The notes under the pieces were generated by a model, which had not been told where the DNA came from, searched no databases, and saw only the letters and a program-made list of their open reading frames with translations. 64,000 nucleotides of DNA, from assembly GCA_000597885.1 (NCBI GenBank), contig CP004371.1, forward strand, positions 186,001 to 250,000, read 5' to 3'. This DNA is from Flammeovirgaceae bacterium 311. Its GTDB lineage: Bacteria > Bacteroidota > Bacteroidia > Cytophagales > Cyclobacteriaceae. Both the position numbers and the translations under genes were made by a program. This document shows, piece by piece, positions 42,701 to 52,406 of this stretch; the stretch's first letter is position 1; each line of letters opens with the position of its first letter.

Positions 42701-44200
42701 ATGAAAAACTGGATATTATTCCTGGGGACTTTAGTGGCAGTGTTTCTGTTGGCGATGCTTGCCACTACAATAATGGACCGAAAAGCAGAAGCCCGCTTTG
42801 CTTATAAGTCACAGGTACAGATAGAGGGGATAGAACCCCGGGATTCGGTGTGGGGACTCAACTATCCCCGTCAGCACCAGTCTTACATGCAAACCAAAGA
42901 CACAACCTTTAAAAGCCTGTACAATACCAGTGGCCACAAAGATGCGCTGGAAGAGCAGCCTGAGCTGGTAGTACTCTGGGCAGGCTATGCTTTCAGTAAA
43001 GATTATAACCAGCCAAGGGGTCATGCCTACGCTGTAGAAGATATTCATAAAACCCTTCGTACCGGTGCACCTATGGAAAAAGGTGAGGGTGTGATGCCAA
43101 GCACCTGCTGGACCTGTAAAAGTACCGACGTACCCAGGCTGATGGATGAGATGGGTGTAACTGAGTACTACAGCAAAAAATTCTCAGACCTGGGTAGTGA
43201 GGTAATCAATCCCATTGGTTGCGCCGACTGCCACGACTCCAAAACCATGAACCTGACCATAACCCGTCCTGCACTGATAGAAGCATACGAGGCAATGGGT
43301 AAGGATATCAAACAAGCATCCCACCAGGAGATGCGGTCATTGGTTTGCGCCCAGTGTCACGTTGAATATTACTTCGATAAAAAAGTACCCGGTAAAGAGG
43401 GTGCTGCTTACCTGACCTTCCCCTGGAAAGATGGTATGGAAGTGGAAGCCATGGAAGCTTATTATGATGGTATTGATTTCAGTGACTGGGTGCACCCCAT
43501 CAGCAAAGCTAAAATGATAAAGGCACAGCACCCTGATTTTGAGCTTTTCAAATCAAGTGTGCATGCTAAAAGAGGCGTATCCTGTGCCGACTGCCACATG
43601 CCTTTTAAAACAGAAGGCGGACAAAAATTCACAGATCACTACATAGGATCACCATTGGCGAATGTAGAAAACTCCTGCTTTGTGTGTCACAGAGAGAAAA
43701 AAGAAGACCTGATGACAGATGTTTACGATCGTCAGAAGAAGATAAAAGAAGGTACCAGCTACTTGCAAAAGCAAATAGCCAAAGCACACATAGAAGCTAA
43801 AAAGGCATGGGATCTTGGTGCTACAGAGGCCCAGATGGCAGAAATTTTAAAAGGTATCCGCCATGCACAGTGGCGCTGGGATTTTGCAGTGGCCTCACAT
43901 GGTGCTGCTTTCCACGCCCCGCTCGAGACCAGCAGGATTGTTTCTTCAGCTACCGGTAAAATTCAGGAGTCAAGAATTGAACTGTCTCGCCTGCTGGCAG
44001 AACTGGGCCACAACAAACCTGTAGAAATGCCTGACTTTACCAGCAAAGTGGCCATGCAGCAGTACATAGGGCTGGATATACCTGCAGAAATAGCCAACAA
44101 AGCCAAATATCTGGATCAGGTAGTGCCGCAGTGGCTCAAGGAGGGTAAATCCCGGGAAGCAAGCACCAAAGTTGTAAAGGCTGCGACTGCCAATAATTAG
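42701..44200 (+). CDS. nrfA: NrfA: ammonia-forming cytochrome c nitrite reductase
   Basis: This periplasmic pentaheme enzyme of 499 residues reduces nitrite to ammonium with six electrons. The catalytic heme site is CWTCK at 136-140, with the lysine ligand diagnostic for NrfA. Four CxxCH sites follow: CADCH 174-178, CAQCH 216-220, CADCH 295-299 and CFVCH 326-330. The N-terminus WILFLGTLVAVFLLAMLATT is a signal or anchor segment. It forms a unit with nrfH and is followed by a porin and the cytochrome c assembly protein CcsBA, which would be needed to attach its hemes. Confidence 0.97.
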   Translation: MKNWILFLGTLVAVFLLAMLATTIMDRKAEARFAYKSQVQIEGIEPRDSVWGLNYPRQHQSYMQTKDTTFKSLYNTSGHKDALEEQPELVVLWAGYAFSKDYNQPRGHAYAVEDIHKTLRTGAPMEKGEGVMPSTCWTCKSTDVPRLMDEMGVTEYYSKKFSDLGSEVINPIGCADCHDSKTMNLTITRPALIEAYEAMGKDIKQASHQEMRSLVCAQCHVEYYFDKKVPGKEGAAYLTFPWKDGMEVEAMEAYYDGIDFSDWVHPISKAKMIKAQHPDFELFKSSVHAKRGVSCADCHMPFKTEGGQKFTDHYIGSPLANVENSCFVCHREKKEDLMTDVYDRQKKIKEGTSYLQKQIAKAHIEAKKAWDLGATEAQMAEILKGIRHAQWRWDFAVASHGAAFHAPLETSRIVSSATGKIQESRIELSRLLAELGHNKPVEMPDFTSKVAMQQYIGLDIPAEIANKAKYLDQVVPQWLKEGKSREASTKVVKAATANN

Positions 44201-44255
44201 TCACTGTGCGTAAATACCTCTAAAAAAGACTAACACCCTTAGATTGATACCCCCG

Positions 44256-45572
44256 ATGAAGAATTTTGTGATATCAGGTATACTGGGCATGGCTTGTCTG
44301 TTCACAAACACTGCACTGGCTCAGTTCAGTGTAGACGGACAACTTGTTCAGAGAGGTGAGTACCGTCATGGGTATGGCAGGCTCATCAGTGAATCTGACG
44401 ATGCGGCAGTATTTATTGGGCAGAGAGCCAGACTGAATGCACAATATAAGATGGATAAGTTCAGCTTTTATGTAAGCGTGCAGGATGTTCGGGTTTGGGG
44501 CAGTACACCACAAATAAAAGCAACAGACCCTTATTTGTCTGTACATGAAGCCTGGGCAGAAACCAGGCTGGGCAGTCAGTTTAGTATTAAACTTGGCCGG
44601 CAGGAGCTGAATTATGACAATGCCCGTTTCCTGGGTAACCTCGACTGGGCCCTACAAGGCAGAGCACATGATTTTGCGCTTGCCAAATGGGAAAAGGAAA
44701 ACATGAAACTGCACTTTGGTGCTGGTTATAACCAGGATGCAGAGAAACTTAGCGGAAGGCTGTTTACCACCCCTAACCAGTATAAAACTGCCCAGTTTGT
44801 GCGCTATGAAAATGCAGTGGGTAACTTTAGCTACGCCATGCTTTTCTGGAACGATGGCAGACAATATACCATAACTGATGTTCTGAACCAGGTGGTTGAT
44901 GAGGGCATCCGTTACAGGCAGACCCTGGCTTTGCCCACGCTTAAGTTTCAACTCAACAACACCACTTTTTCAGGTTATTATTATCAGCAGCTGGGTAAAG
45001 ATGTGGCAGGCAGGAAAGTTCAGGCCTTTGATGCCAACCTACAGGTATCGCATATAACAGATCTCAATACTGAAAAAGGCAGCAAACTTAGGATTACCGC
45101 AGGTGTGGAATTGCTTAGTGGTACTGATAACAACAGCTCCGATAACGTCAACCGATCATTTGCACCTCTATATGGTACAAACCACGCCCACAATGGCTAT
45201 ATGGATATGTTCTTTGTAGGCGGACGCCATGAAAATTCAGTAGGCCTGCAGGACCTTTTTCTGCGCCTGCGCTATGATGTGAACACTAAACTCTTTACCT
45301 CCTTGAACGGCCATAGGTTCAGTGCCTTTGCCGATGTTTACAATGAGCAGGTAAAAGTAGACAGCGGCTTAGGTTATGAGATTGATCTTAGCCTGGGCTA
45401 CTTAATCAATGATGCAGTTTCACTGCAAAGTGGCTATAGCCAGTTGTTTGCATCAGATACTTTTACAACACTGCAGGGCCTGCAAAATGCAAGCAGCAAT
45501 CAAAATTGGGCCTACCTGATGATGATTTACCGCCCAACAATGAAAAATAGATTTATAGGATTACTCTTCTGA
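44256..45572 (+). CDS. Outer-membrane porin, alginate-export-family-like
   Basis: This is an exported protein of about 438 residues. The signal peptide is MKNFVISGILGMACLFTNTA with cleavage near ALAQ. Alternating strands and motifs such as FIGQRARLNAQYKM and FSIKLGRQELNYDNARFLG are typical of the Alginate_exp beta-barrel family. I use the ATG at 44256; the frame has only a TTG 12 bp upstream. Lying between nrfA and ccsBA, it probably lets nitrite or another small solute through the outer membrane. The transported compound is inference. Confidence 0.8.
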   Translation: MKNFVISGILGMACLFTNTALAQFSVDGQLVQRGEYRHGYGRLISESDDAAVFIGQRARLNAQYKMDKFSFYVSVQDVRVWGSTPQIKATDPYLSVHEAWAETRLGSQFSIKLGRQELNYDNARFLGNLDWALQGRAHDFALAKWEKENMKLHFGAGYNQDAEKLSGRLFTTPNQYKTAQFVRYENAVGNFSYAMLFWNDGRQYTITDVLNQVVDEGIRYRQTLALPTLKFQLNNTTFSGYYYQQLGKDVAGRKVQAFDANLQVSHITDLNTEKGSKLRITAGVELLSGTDNNSSDNVNRSFAPLYGTNHAHNGYMDMFFVGGRHENSVGLQDLFLRLRYDVNTKLFTSLNGHRFSAFADVYNEQVKVDSGLGYEIDLSLGYLINDAVSLQSGYSQLFASDTFTTLQGLQNASSNQNWAYLMMIYRPTMKNRFIGLLF

Positions 45573-45814
45573 TCCTGTAATCAAAGATTTATGAAATAGA
45601 TCAACCACTCAACTAGCAGTAATTCCGGGAAGCGCAAAGAATGGCCAATCCATTCTCCGTTTCCCAGAAATTAAACTTTAAATCTCCTGAAGCTTTACTG
45701 GGAATTTAAGCCAGGGGCGAGAGAAAATGAGAGCTACAGCCAAAGGCTGCAGCCCTACTGACAGAAAAGATTTTGTGAAGGATAAGGAATAGAATAGAAC
45801 TGGAGTTAAGCGAA

Positions 45815-48800
45815 ATGATAAAGCACCTATTTTCAACAAAAGTATCTTTCGTGCTCATGATAGCATTTTCTGTGGCTATGGCTGTAGCCACTTTCATAGA
45901 AAATGACTATGGTACGGCAGTGGCAAGAGCCGCTGTTTACGAAAGCTGGTGGTTTGAAGTAATTATGATCTGGCTGGCGATCAACTTCATTGCCCACATC
46001 GATAAGTATAAGCTCATAAACCGGAAAAGATGGCCTGTAGGACTCTTTCATATTGCATTCGTAATTATCATAGTGGGCGCCGGTGTTACCCGCTACTTTG
46101 GCAGTGAAGGCAGCATTCATATCAGGGAGGGAGAGATGGGACACACCTTTCATTCCACCACCAATTACCTGCAGCTTGCCCAGGCTAAGCAGGAGCCTTC
46201 AGATATTCGCTACGAGCGGCCTGTTTCTTTATCTGCCTACAACTTTAAGTCTAAATCGGTAGAGGCAACACTGAATGAGCAGGAGTTCAGGGTGCATTTC
46301 GATGAATTTATACGAGGGGCACATGAAAACTTTGAATCCGGACCAGATACGCTTATAGACATTGCCATTGCAGTAGGAACGGGTCGGGAGGATTACCTGA
46401 TCAGGAAAGGAGAAAATTTGCAATTTGGCGAAACCACTTTATCTGCCCTCAATACAGGAGATTCAGGTATTCAGCTATTCAGAGAGGATAGTACCTGGAT
46501 GATCACCAGCCCCAAAAGTCTGCACCTGGTAGAAATGAACTCTCAGAAAATGGGTGTGCTGAAAGCGGGAGAAAAGATGCCCCTGCAGTTGCGTACCCTC
46601 TACCAGACTGATAGTGCTGCATTCATGGTTAAAGGTATTTATGAAGGCAAACAGCTGATATATACTGCTGAAAAGGACGAGAAGCTGGCAAAAAACCTGC
46701 CGACCATGGTGAAGCTAAGGGTGGAAGATAAAGGTGGAAATGAACTACTGAATACTTACACCGCTATGGTGAGCCAGAATCCCAAGCGACATGTGTTTTT
46801 TGCCGGAGGAGAGAAGTATACATTGGCGTATGGACCGAGGGAGGAAATGCTGCCTTTTGCGCTTAAACTAAGAGCCTTTGAGCTGGAACGTTATCCCGGC
46901 AGCCAAAGCCCGTCCAGCTACGCCAGTGAGGTGAGTGTAATAGATCGCGATAAAAGCTTCCCTTTCAGGGTGTTTATGAATAATGTGCTCGATTATAAAG
47001 GCTATCGCTTTTACCAGGCCTCTTACGATACTGACGAGAAAGGAACTGTTTTATCTGTTAGCCAGGACAGGCCTGGTACTTATATTACCTATTTAGGTTA
47101 CACGCTACTCACGCTGGGCATGTTCCTAACCCTCTTTGCAAAAGGAAGCAGGTTTAATATCCTGAACATCCGCCTAAAATCACTCAATAACACAAAAGGC
47201 TTAATGGTGGTGGCAGCCCTGTTGTTTAGCCTGCAGCTTAGCGCCCATGAAACAACATTGCCAGATGTGCGCAAATCTGTGATCCCTGCAGAACATGCCG
47301 GGGCCTATGGCCGCCTGGTGGTACAGGATCTGGACGGGCGGATGAAGCCCCTCAACACACTGGCGAACGAAATAGCCAGGAAGCTTAGCGGAACCTCTAC
47401 CATTACCATAAAGCAGGAGAATGGCGATCTTAAGCTTAATGCCGAGCAGTTTTTGCTCTCTGTACAGCTCAATCCTGCAGAGTTCAGCAGCCTTCCACTG
47501 ATAAAAATAGATACTAAAAAGTCTGCAGAAATATTTAAGGCACTTGGGCACCCGCCGGTAAGCAGCCTTAGCTTTAAAGAGTTTCTGGATATTGAGGGCA
47601 GGTATCTGCTGCAGGAGCTGGTAGAGGAAGCAAACCGGCTTAAACCAGGAGAACGGAATGAAGGCCATAAGGAGCTTCTAAAGGTTGATGAACGCTTCAA
47701 TATTATGTATGCCGTATTCAGCGGTGATTTTTTAAGACTGTTCCCAAACAGGCTTGATAAAAATAACTCCTGGTTCACTGCACATCAGTACGACAGGGGA
47801 TTTGACCCGGAAGATGGGATGTTTGTAAAGAACATCACGCCACTCTATATGTCGGCCCTGTTAAAAGGTACCAGTTCCGGAGACTGGCAGGAAGCAGATG
47901 AGATTCTGAATTACATAAACCTGTACCAGCAGAAAGCAGGGGTTAATGTATATCCATCACAAAACCAGCTGAAGGCAGAGCTGTTTTACAACAAGCTTAA
48001 CCTAGGTAACCGTTTATTTGGTATGTTCTGGCTGTTAGGCATTTTCATGATGGGTCTGGCTATTGTAAAGCTGTTTAGTACACCAAAATGGCTCAACTAT
48101 AGCTGGAGCACCGGATTGGCACTGGCCTGGGCAGGTTTTTCTGCATTTACCTTTCACCTGGCGCTGCGCTGGTATATTGCAGGCCATGCTCCCTGGAGCG
48201 ATGGCTTTGAAATGCTGATTTTCGTAGCCTGGGGTGTGCTGTTATTTGGTTTGCTGTTTGGTAACCGCTCGCACTTTACTGTGCCGCTTGGGGTATTGTT
48301 TTCAGGCACACTGCTGTTTGTGGCTTTTCTGGACTGGTTAAATCCTGAAATAACAAACCTGATGCCGGTTCTGAACTCTTATTGGCTAAAGATTCACGTA
48401 GCCATTATTGTGAGTGGCTACGCACCCCTTGCGCTAGCTGCTATCATGGCACTGCTTACCCTGTTATTGCTGCTGTTTAAACCTAAAGTGCCAACAGCCA
48501 GGTGGTGGAGGAGTATGCAGGAGCTTAGTATTGTAAACGAAATGGCCATTACTATCGGGCTCTTCCTGCTAGCGGTAGGCACTTTTTTGGGCGGTGTATG
48601 GGCAAACGAAAGCTGGGGCCGTTACTGGGCCTGGGACCCAAAAGAAACTTGGGCGCTGATATCTGTGATGATCTACGGTTTTATTCTCCACTTAAGGCTC
48701 ATCCCAAAACTGAAGAATGCCATTGTATTCAATGTTGCAAGCCTGTGGGCATTTTCTTCCGTAATCATGACCTCTTTTGGGGTAAATTACTACCTCTCTG

Positions 48801-48949
48801 GATTGCATTCTTATGCCCAGGGAGATCCTGTGCCGGTGCCTGTGTGGATCTATTGGCTGGTTGCCATTCTGGCCATGATAACCATTCTGGCCATAGTAAA
48901 ATATAGAAGCTTAACTGAAAAGGAACAGAAAGATCTGCTGGCAGTGTAA
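45815..48949 (+). CDS. ccsBA: CcsBA: fused ResB-CcsA System II cytochrome c synthetase
   Basis: This membrane protein of 1044 residues exports heme and joins it to CxxCH motifs of apocytochromes in the periplasm. The ResB-like N-terminal half (about 1-460) has spans starting at VSFVLMIAFSVAMAVATFIE and large periplasmic loops. The CcsA-like C-terminal part (about 730-1044) has the WWD heme-handling motif WGRYWAWDPKETW near residue 935. It lies 240 bp after the porin. The gap holds a 7-bp hairpin at 45638-45656 and a small CAGCC-GGCTG hairpin at 45737-45749. Its place next to nrfHA, which need nine hemes in total, fits a dedicated role. Confidence 0.93.
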   Translation: MIKHLFSTKVSFVLMIAFSVAMAVATFIENDYGTAVARAAVYESWWFEVIMIWLAINFIAHIDKYKLINRKRWPVGLFHIAFVIIIVGAGVTRYFGSEGSIHIREGEMGHTFHSTTNYLQLAQAKQEPSDIRYERPVSLSAYNFKSKSVEATLNEQEFRVHFDEFIRGAHENFESGPDTLIDIAIAVGTGREDYLIRKGENLQFGETTLSALNTGDSGIQLFREDSTWMITSPKSLHLVEMNSQKMGVLKAGEKMPLQLRTLYQTDSAAFMVKGIYEGKQLIYTAEKDEKLAKNLPTMVKLRVEDKGGNELLNTYTAMVSQNPKRHVFFAGGEKYTLAYGPREEMLPFALKLRAFELERYPGSQSPSSYASEVSVIDRDKSFPFRVFMNNVLDYKGYRFYQASYDTDEKGTVLSVSQDRPGTYITYLGYTLLTLGMFLTLFAKGSRFNILNIRLKSLNNTKGLMVVAALLFSLQLSAHETTLPDVRKSVIPAEHAGAYGRLVVQDLDGRMKPLNTLANEIARKLSGTSTITIKQENGDLKLNAEQFLLSVQLNPAEFSSLPLIKIDTKKSAEIFKALGHPPVSSLSFKEFLDIEGRYLLQELVEEANRLKPGERNEGHKELLKVDERFNIMYAVFSGDFLRLFPNRLDKNNSWFTAHQYDRGFDPEDGMFVKNITPLYMSALLKGTSSGDWQEADEILNYINLYQQKAGVNVYPSQNQLKAELFYNKLNLGNRLFGMFWLLGIFMMGLAIVKLFSTPKWLNYSWSTGLALAWAGFSAFTFHLALRWYIAGHAPWSDGFEMLIFVAWGVLLFGLLFGNRSHFTVPLGVLFSGTLLFVAFLDWLNPEITNLMPVLNSYWLKIHVAIIVSGYAPLALAAIMALLTLLLLLFKPKVPTARWWRSMQELSIVNEMAITIGLFLLAVGTFLGGVWANESWGRYWAWDPKETWALISVMIYGFILHLRLIPKLKNAIVFNVASLWAFSSVIMTSFGVNYYLSGLHSYAQGDPVPVPVWIYWLVAILAMITILAIVKYRSLTEKEQKDLLAV

Positions 48950-49084
48950 TGGGCAGCTAATCCAGATCAGTATCATCATCTATCTTCTATTTATAATAGC
49001 TTTCAGTTTCAGAAACTAAAGTAATCTGGCTGAGAGCCCTCATGAAAGAAGCAGTCACCCAACAATATATAAGGCCCTAATTAA

Positions 49085-49115
49085 AAAGCCCTGCTCCAGA
49101 GTGGGGCAGGGCTTT
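49085..49115. terminator. Bidirectional hairpin between ccsBA and the minus-strand group
   Basis: AAAGCCCTGC at 49085-49094 pairs with GCAGGGCTTT at 49106-49115 around an 11-base loop, with A-rich sequence before it and T residues after it. It lies between convergent genes and probably ends both transcripts. Confidence 0.8.
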
Positions 49116-49139
49116 GTTCACATGCAGTCATTGAAAGGA

Positions 49140-50060
49140 TTATTTACGGATGCCCATCAGTTTGCTGATTTTATTCGGTTTCTCATGGTGTTTATGCCCC
49201 GGTTCGTAGATCAGCCTTAAAAAAGAGCTTAAGCGCTGATTTTCTCTGTGTATAGGAATTCCCGCTACAATACCTACCAGCAAATTGTCGGCAATCCCCA
49301 CCCGCATCTGTGGGCGTATGGTCATATCGAAATCATGACTGCTGATTTCTTTATTAAACTCAACTCCCATAAAATTCCGGGACCCCCTGATCATATAATG
49401 GAAGTTTGTATTTACCTGCCAGGTAGTGTGCAGGGAATTATCACCAAAATGATGCTCAACAACTGGTCCTGAATACACCAGGGTATGATATGATTCTCCC
49501 CAGCGTTTTGCTGCTACAAAAAATGGGTTATATACCTGCCCGTTTACCAGGTTTTCTTTTCCATAATTGTTGAATTCGGTAAATTCGAATTCATGTATAT
49601 AGCCAAGCGCCAATGATGTTTTGAGCTGTTCAGATACAAAAAAGGAGTACTGTGCCGCCAGTTTCAGGCTATTTAATTTTGAACTTGGTACAGTTTCACC
49701 TGGCTCACTACCCTGGGGTTTGTAATAAAATGAAAAAGGAACTTCTACCTCCAGGCCCAGTCGGTGTATAGGTGCCCATTCGTATTCTACCAGTGCTTCA
49801 TATTCATCAAACTGGCCATTATCAATAAGACCAACACCAACGTTCCATTCTTTTTCGCCTTTTCTGGCTCCTAAGTCACGGATGAGGTCTATATATAAAG
49901 GTTCGGCATGGAGTACTTTCGGTGGTTCGTTTTTCTTTACCGGATCTACAGTTACCTTCCAGTGACTGCTATCAGGCACAGCCTGATGCGTTTCACCGGT
50001 TTGTGCCAGTAATTTACCCGATGCTAACAATAAAGGAAATAATAAGAATACAGATCTCAT
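49140..50060 (-). CDS. Conserved outer-membrane protein of unknown function
   Basis: This is an exported protein of 306 residues from the ATG at 50060, giving the signal peptide MRSVFLLFPLLLASGKLLAQ. A GTG 18 bp further upstream is possible but less likely. The mature start carries VLHAEPLYIDLIRDLGARKG, which I remember only from uncharacterised Bacteroidota proteins. Alternating strands such as EWNVGVGLIDNGQFDEY and LGLEVEVPFSFYY suggest a beta-barrel. The end HKHHEKPNK is His- and Lys-rich and might bind metal. It follows the carbonic anhydrase gene by about 17 bp and is probably co-transcribed with it. Confidence 0.7.
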   Translation of the reverse strand: MRSVFLLFPLLLASGKLLAQTGETHQAVPDSSHWKVTVDPVKKNEPPKVLHAEPLYIDLIRDLGARKGEKEWNVGVGLIDNGQFDEYEALVEYEWAPIHRLGLEVEVPFSFYYKPQGSEPGETVPSSKLNSLKLAAQYSFFVSEQLKTSLALGYIHEFEFTEFNNYGKENLVNGQVYNPFFVAAKRWGESYHTLVYSGPVVEHHFGDNSLHTTWQVNTNFHYMIRGSRNFMGVEFNKEISSHDFDMTIRPQMRVGIADNLLVGIVAGIPIHRENQRLSSFLRLIYEPGHKHHEKPNKISKLMGIRK

Positions 50061-50077
50061 ACAATGATTCAACTTCA

Positions 50078-50761
50078 CTAGTTTGCTTTTTGCCTGATTG
50101 TTTTGATGTGCTGTGCATTTCCCAGGTAAGAATCCTGGTAAAACTCTACAAGCCCTGTCTCAAGGTTATACATGGCGCCAATCACAGCGATCTCCCCCTG
50201 CTCAACCATCTGCTCCAGAATATAGCTTCTTTCTACAATAGCATTCACTGTGCGTTTTACATTGATGGCGGCTACATTTTCTACAAACTCTTCATTGGCA
50301 GAGTTGCGATTCTGCTGATCGAGCGTAGTGGTTTCCTGGTAAACGGCAGGCTGTAATTTGGCCAGCAATTCTGTGAGGTTACCCATTTCCACATGATCAC
50401 AGGCACCCTTTACAGCCCCGCATCTGCTATGCCCCAGTACTACCAGAAGCTTTGAACCGGCAAGCTTGCAAGCAAATTCCATGCTGCCAATAATATCTGT
50501 GTTTACAATATTGCCGGCAATCCGAATAGAAAAGATATCGCCTAAACCCTGGTCAAAAATCAGCTCGGCAGATGTTCTGCTGTCAATACAGCTCAAAATG
50601 GTGGCAAAAGGCCACTGTCCATTGCGGGTCTCATTAGCCTGTTGCAGGATATCTCTGTTTCGCTTAAGGTTATTGACAAAGCGCAGATTGCCTTCTTTCA
50701 ATAATTGAAGTGCCTTATCAGGCGTGATGTTCGACTGTGTCTCTTTGGTATGTGCTTGCAT
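50078..50761 (-). CDS. Beta-class carbonic anhydrase
   Basis: This zinc enzyme of 227 residues interconverts CO2 and bicarbonate. The zinc ligands and catalytic dyad are visible: Cys58, Asp60 and Arg62 in SCIDSR, and His111 and Cys114 in GHSRCGAVKGA. IRIAGNIVNTDIIGSMEFA lies between them as usual. No signal peptide is seen, so it is cytoplasmic. Its start lies 44 bp inside the SulP transporter gene, a strong sign of coupled expression. Together they would bring in bicarbonate and balance it with CO2. Confidence 0.93.
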   Translation of the reverse strand: MQAHTKETQSNITPDKALQLLKEGNLRFVNNLKRNRDILQQANETRNGQWPFATILSCIDSRTSAELIFDQGLGDIFSIRIAGNIVNTDIIGSMEFACKLAGSKLLVVLGHSRCGAVKGACDHVEMGNLTELLAKLQPAVYQETTTLDQQNRNSANEEFVENVAAINVKRTVNAIVERSYILEQMVEQGEIAVIGAMYNLETGLVEFYQDSYLGNAQHIKTIRQKAN

Positions 50762-52334
50762 TTGGAACAGAATTTATATGACTGGAACTGCTGATTTTGT
50801 ATGCATCTCTGAAACCAACCAGTTGTACCTGTATATGCTTATCCCTGGAGCCTGCTTCCAGGAAGTTTTTGATTAGCTGCAGTACATCATGGTCTATATA
50901 AACAGTATTAGAGGCATCTATCACCACTTTACTATTTTCCGGTAGGTGAATGAGGGTTTGTTTAATGGCTGCCTTGTTCAGGAAGGATACCTCCTGGGCC
51001 AGGTCAATCCATATGGTTTCTCCTTCGTGATGCTCCTCCTTTTTAAAGAAGTAGGCAAGTTTAAGATTGCATTTCAGGATGAAGAAAATACTTACGGCTA
51101 ATCCGATGGCAACCCCCACCAGCAGATCGGTGAACACAACCGCCAGTACCGTGATCAAAAAGGGGATAAACTGGTATTTTCCACTGTGCCACATGTGGCT
51201 GAACACAGCCGGACTTGCCAGTTTGTAGCCAATCATGATCAAAACGGCGGCCAGGGTAGCCAGCGGAATTTTGTTCAGGAGGGCAGGAATGGCCAGTACC
51301 GCCAGCATCAGAAACACACCATGCGAAATAGCTGCAATTTTAGTTCTGCCACCTGAGTTTACATTGGCAGATGTTCTGACAATCACCGAGGTGATCGGAA
51401 TACCGCCCAGTAAACCGCTAAGTATATTTCCCACGCCCTGTGCTTTAAGCTCTGTGTTGGTATTGGTAAACCTTTTCAACGGATCAAGCTTGTCGGCAGC
51501 CTCTATTGATAAAAGGGATTCAACACTGGCTACTACTGCAATGGTTACTGCCACAATCCATACATCGGTATTGCCCAATGCAGAAAAATCAGGGCTGGTA
51601 AACAGGCTGGTAAATTCGTGTAGCGAGGCAGGTATGGGAAGGTTTACCAGGTGTTCCTGACCAATTGCATATGGTGAACCTACTGCTTTGAATATTTCAT
51701 TTAAAACCGTACCGGCAATAACTGCTACCAGGGCCCCTGGTAATGCTTTCAGTTTTTTCAGAAACTCAACTCTGGTAAAAGCAATAAGAATAGCCAGGGA
51801 GAGCAGTGTAACCAGTATAGCACCTACATGCAAATAATTTAATGTTGCCAGAAGGGCAGAAAAGGTGTTTTGGCCTGTTTCAGCTTCTACAAAAGATAAG
51901 TCACCTTCGGGAACAGCATCATAACCAATAGCATAGGGGATCTGCTTTAAAATAATGATAATACCTATGGCTGTGAGCATTCCTTCAATAACATTGGAAG
52001 GAAAGTAATTAGAGATGGTGCCGGCCTTGGCAAAGCCCAGTATTAGCTGAATGATACCAGCAATCACAACAGCCACCAAAAAGGTTTCGTAGGTTCCCAA
52101 GCCGGTAATAGCTCCCAGCACAATTGCCGTTAGGCCTGCTGCTGGTCCGGAAACACTTAGCTGTGAACCGCTAAGTGTACCAATCACAATACCCCCGATC
52201 ACACCGGAAATAATACCGGCAAATAAAGGGGCGCCGCTGGCCAGGGCAATTCCCAAACAAAGCGGCAGTGCGATCAGAAAGACAACAGAGCCTGCTAATA
52301 TATCAGATTTTAAGTACTTAAGATTGAGATTCAT
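50718..52334 (-). CDS. SulP-family anion transporter with STAS domain, probable bicarbonate transporter
   Basis: This inner-membrane transporter of about 538 residues has roughly twelve spans and a C-terminal STAS domain (KVVIDASNTVYIDHDVLQLI). Family marks are ALPLCLGIALASGAPLFAGI, GSQLSVSGPAAGLTAIVLG and VASVESLLSIEAADKLDP. A SulP gene overlapping a carbonic anhydrase gene usually belongs to the BicA-like bicarbonate group rather than to sulfate transport. The start is the ATG at 52334; a GTG 12 bp upstream is also in frame. The gap to the kinase gene upstream is about 70 bp. Confidence 0.88.
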   Translation of the reverse strand: MNLNLKYLKSDILAGSVVFLIALPLCLGIALASGAPLFAGIISGVIGGIVIGTLSGSQLSVSGPAAGLTAIVLGAITGLGTYETFLVAVVIAGIIQLILGFAKAGTISNYFPSNVIEGMLTAIGIIIILKQIPYAIGYDAVPEGDLSFVEAETGQNTFSALLATLNYLHVGAILVTLLSLAILIAFTRVEFLKKLKALPGALVAVIAGTVLNEIFKAVGSPYAIGQEHLVNLPIPASLHEFTSLFTSPDFSALGNTDVWIVAVTIAVVASVESLLSIEAADKLDPLKRFTNTNTELKAQGVGNILSGLLGGIPITSVIVRTSANVNSGGRTKIAAISHGVFLMLAVLAIPALLNKIPLATLAAVLIMIGYKLASPAVFSHMWHSGKYQFIPFLITVLAVVFTDLLVGVAIGLAVSIFFILKCNLKLAYFFKKEEHHEGETIWIDLAQEVSFLNKAAIKQTLIHLPENSKVVIDASNTVYIDHDVLQLIKNFLEAGSRDKHIQVQLVGFRDAYKISSSSHINSVPNASTYQRDTVEHHA

Positions 52335-52406
52335 TTTTTGCACCACATGTTAACTGGTGCAAAACTGATCTTAAGCAGCTTAAAAAGGCCTTAAAACGGA
52401 TAAAAT

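Noticed and set aside
47201-47778. Two overlapping minus-strand frames inside ccsBA
   Set aside because: Both are antisense to the continuous ResB-CcsA frame, which shows conserved motifs on either side.
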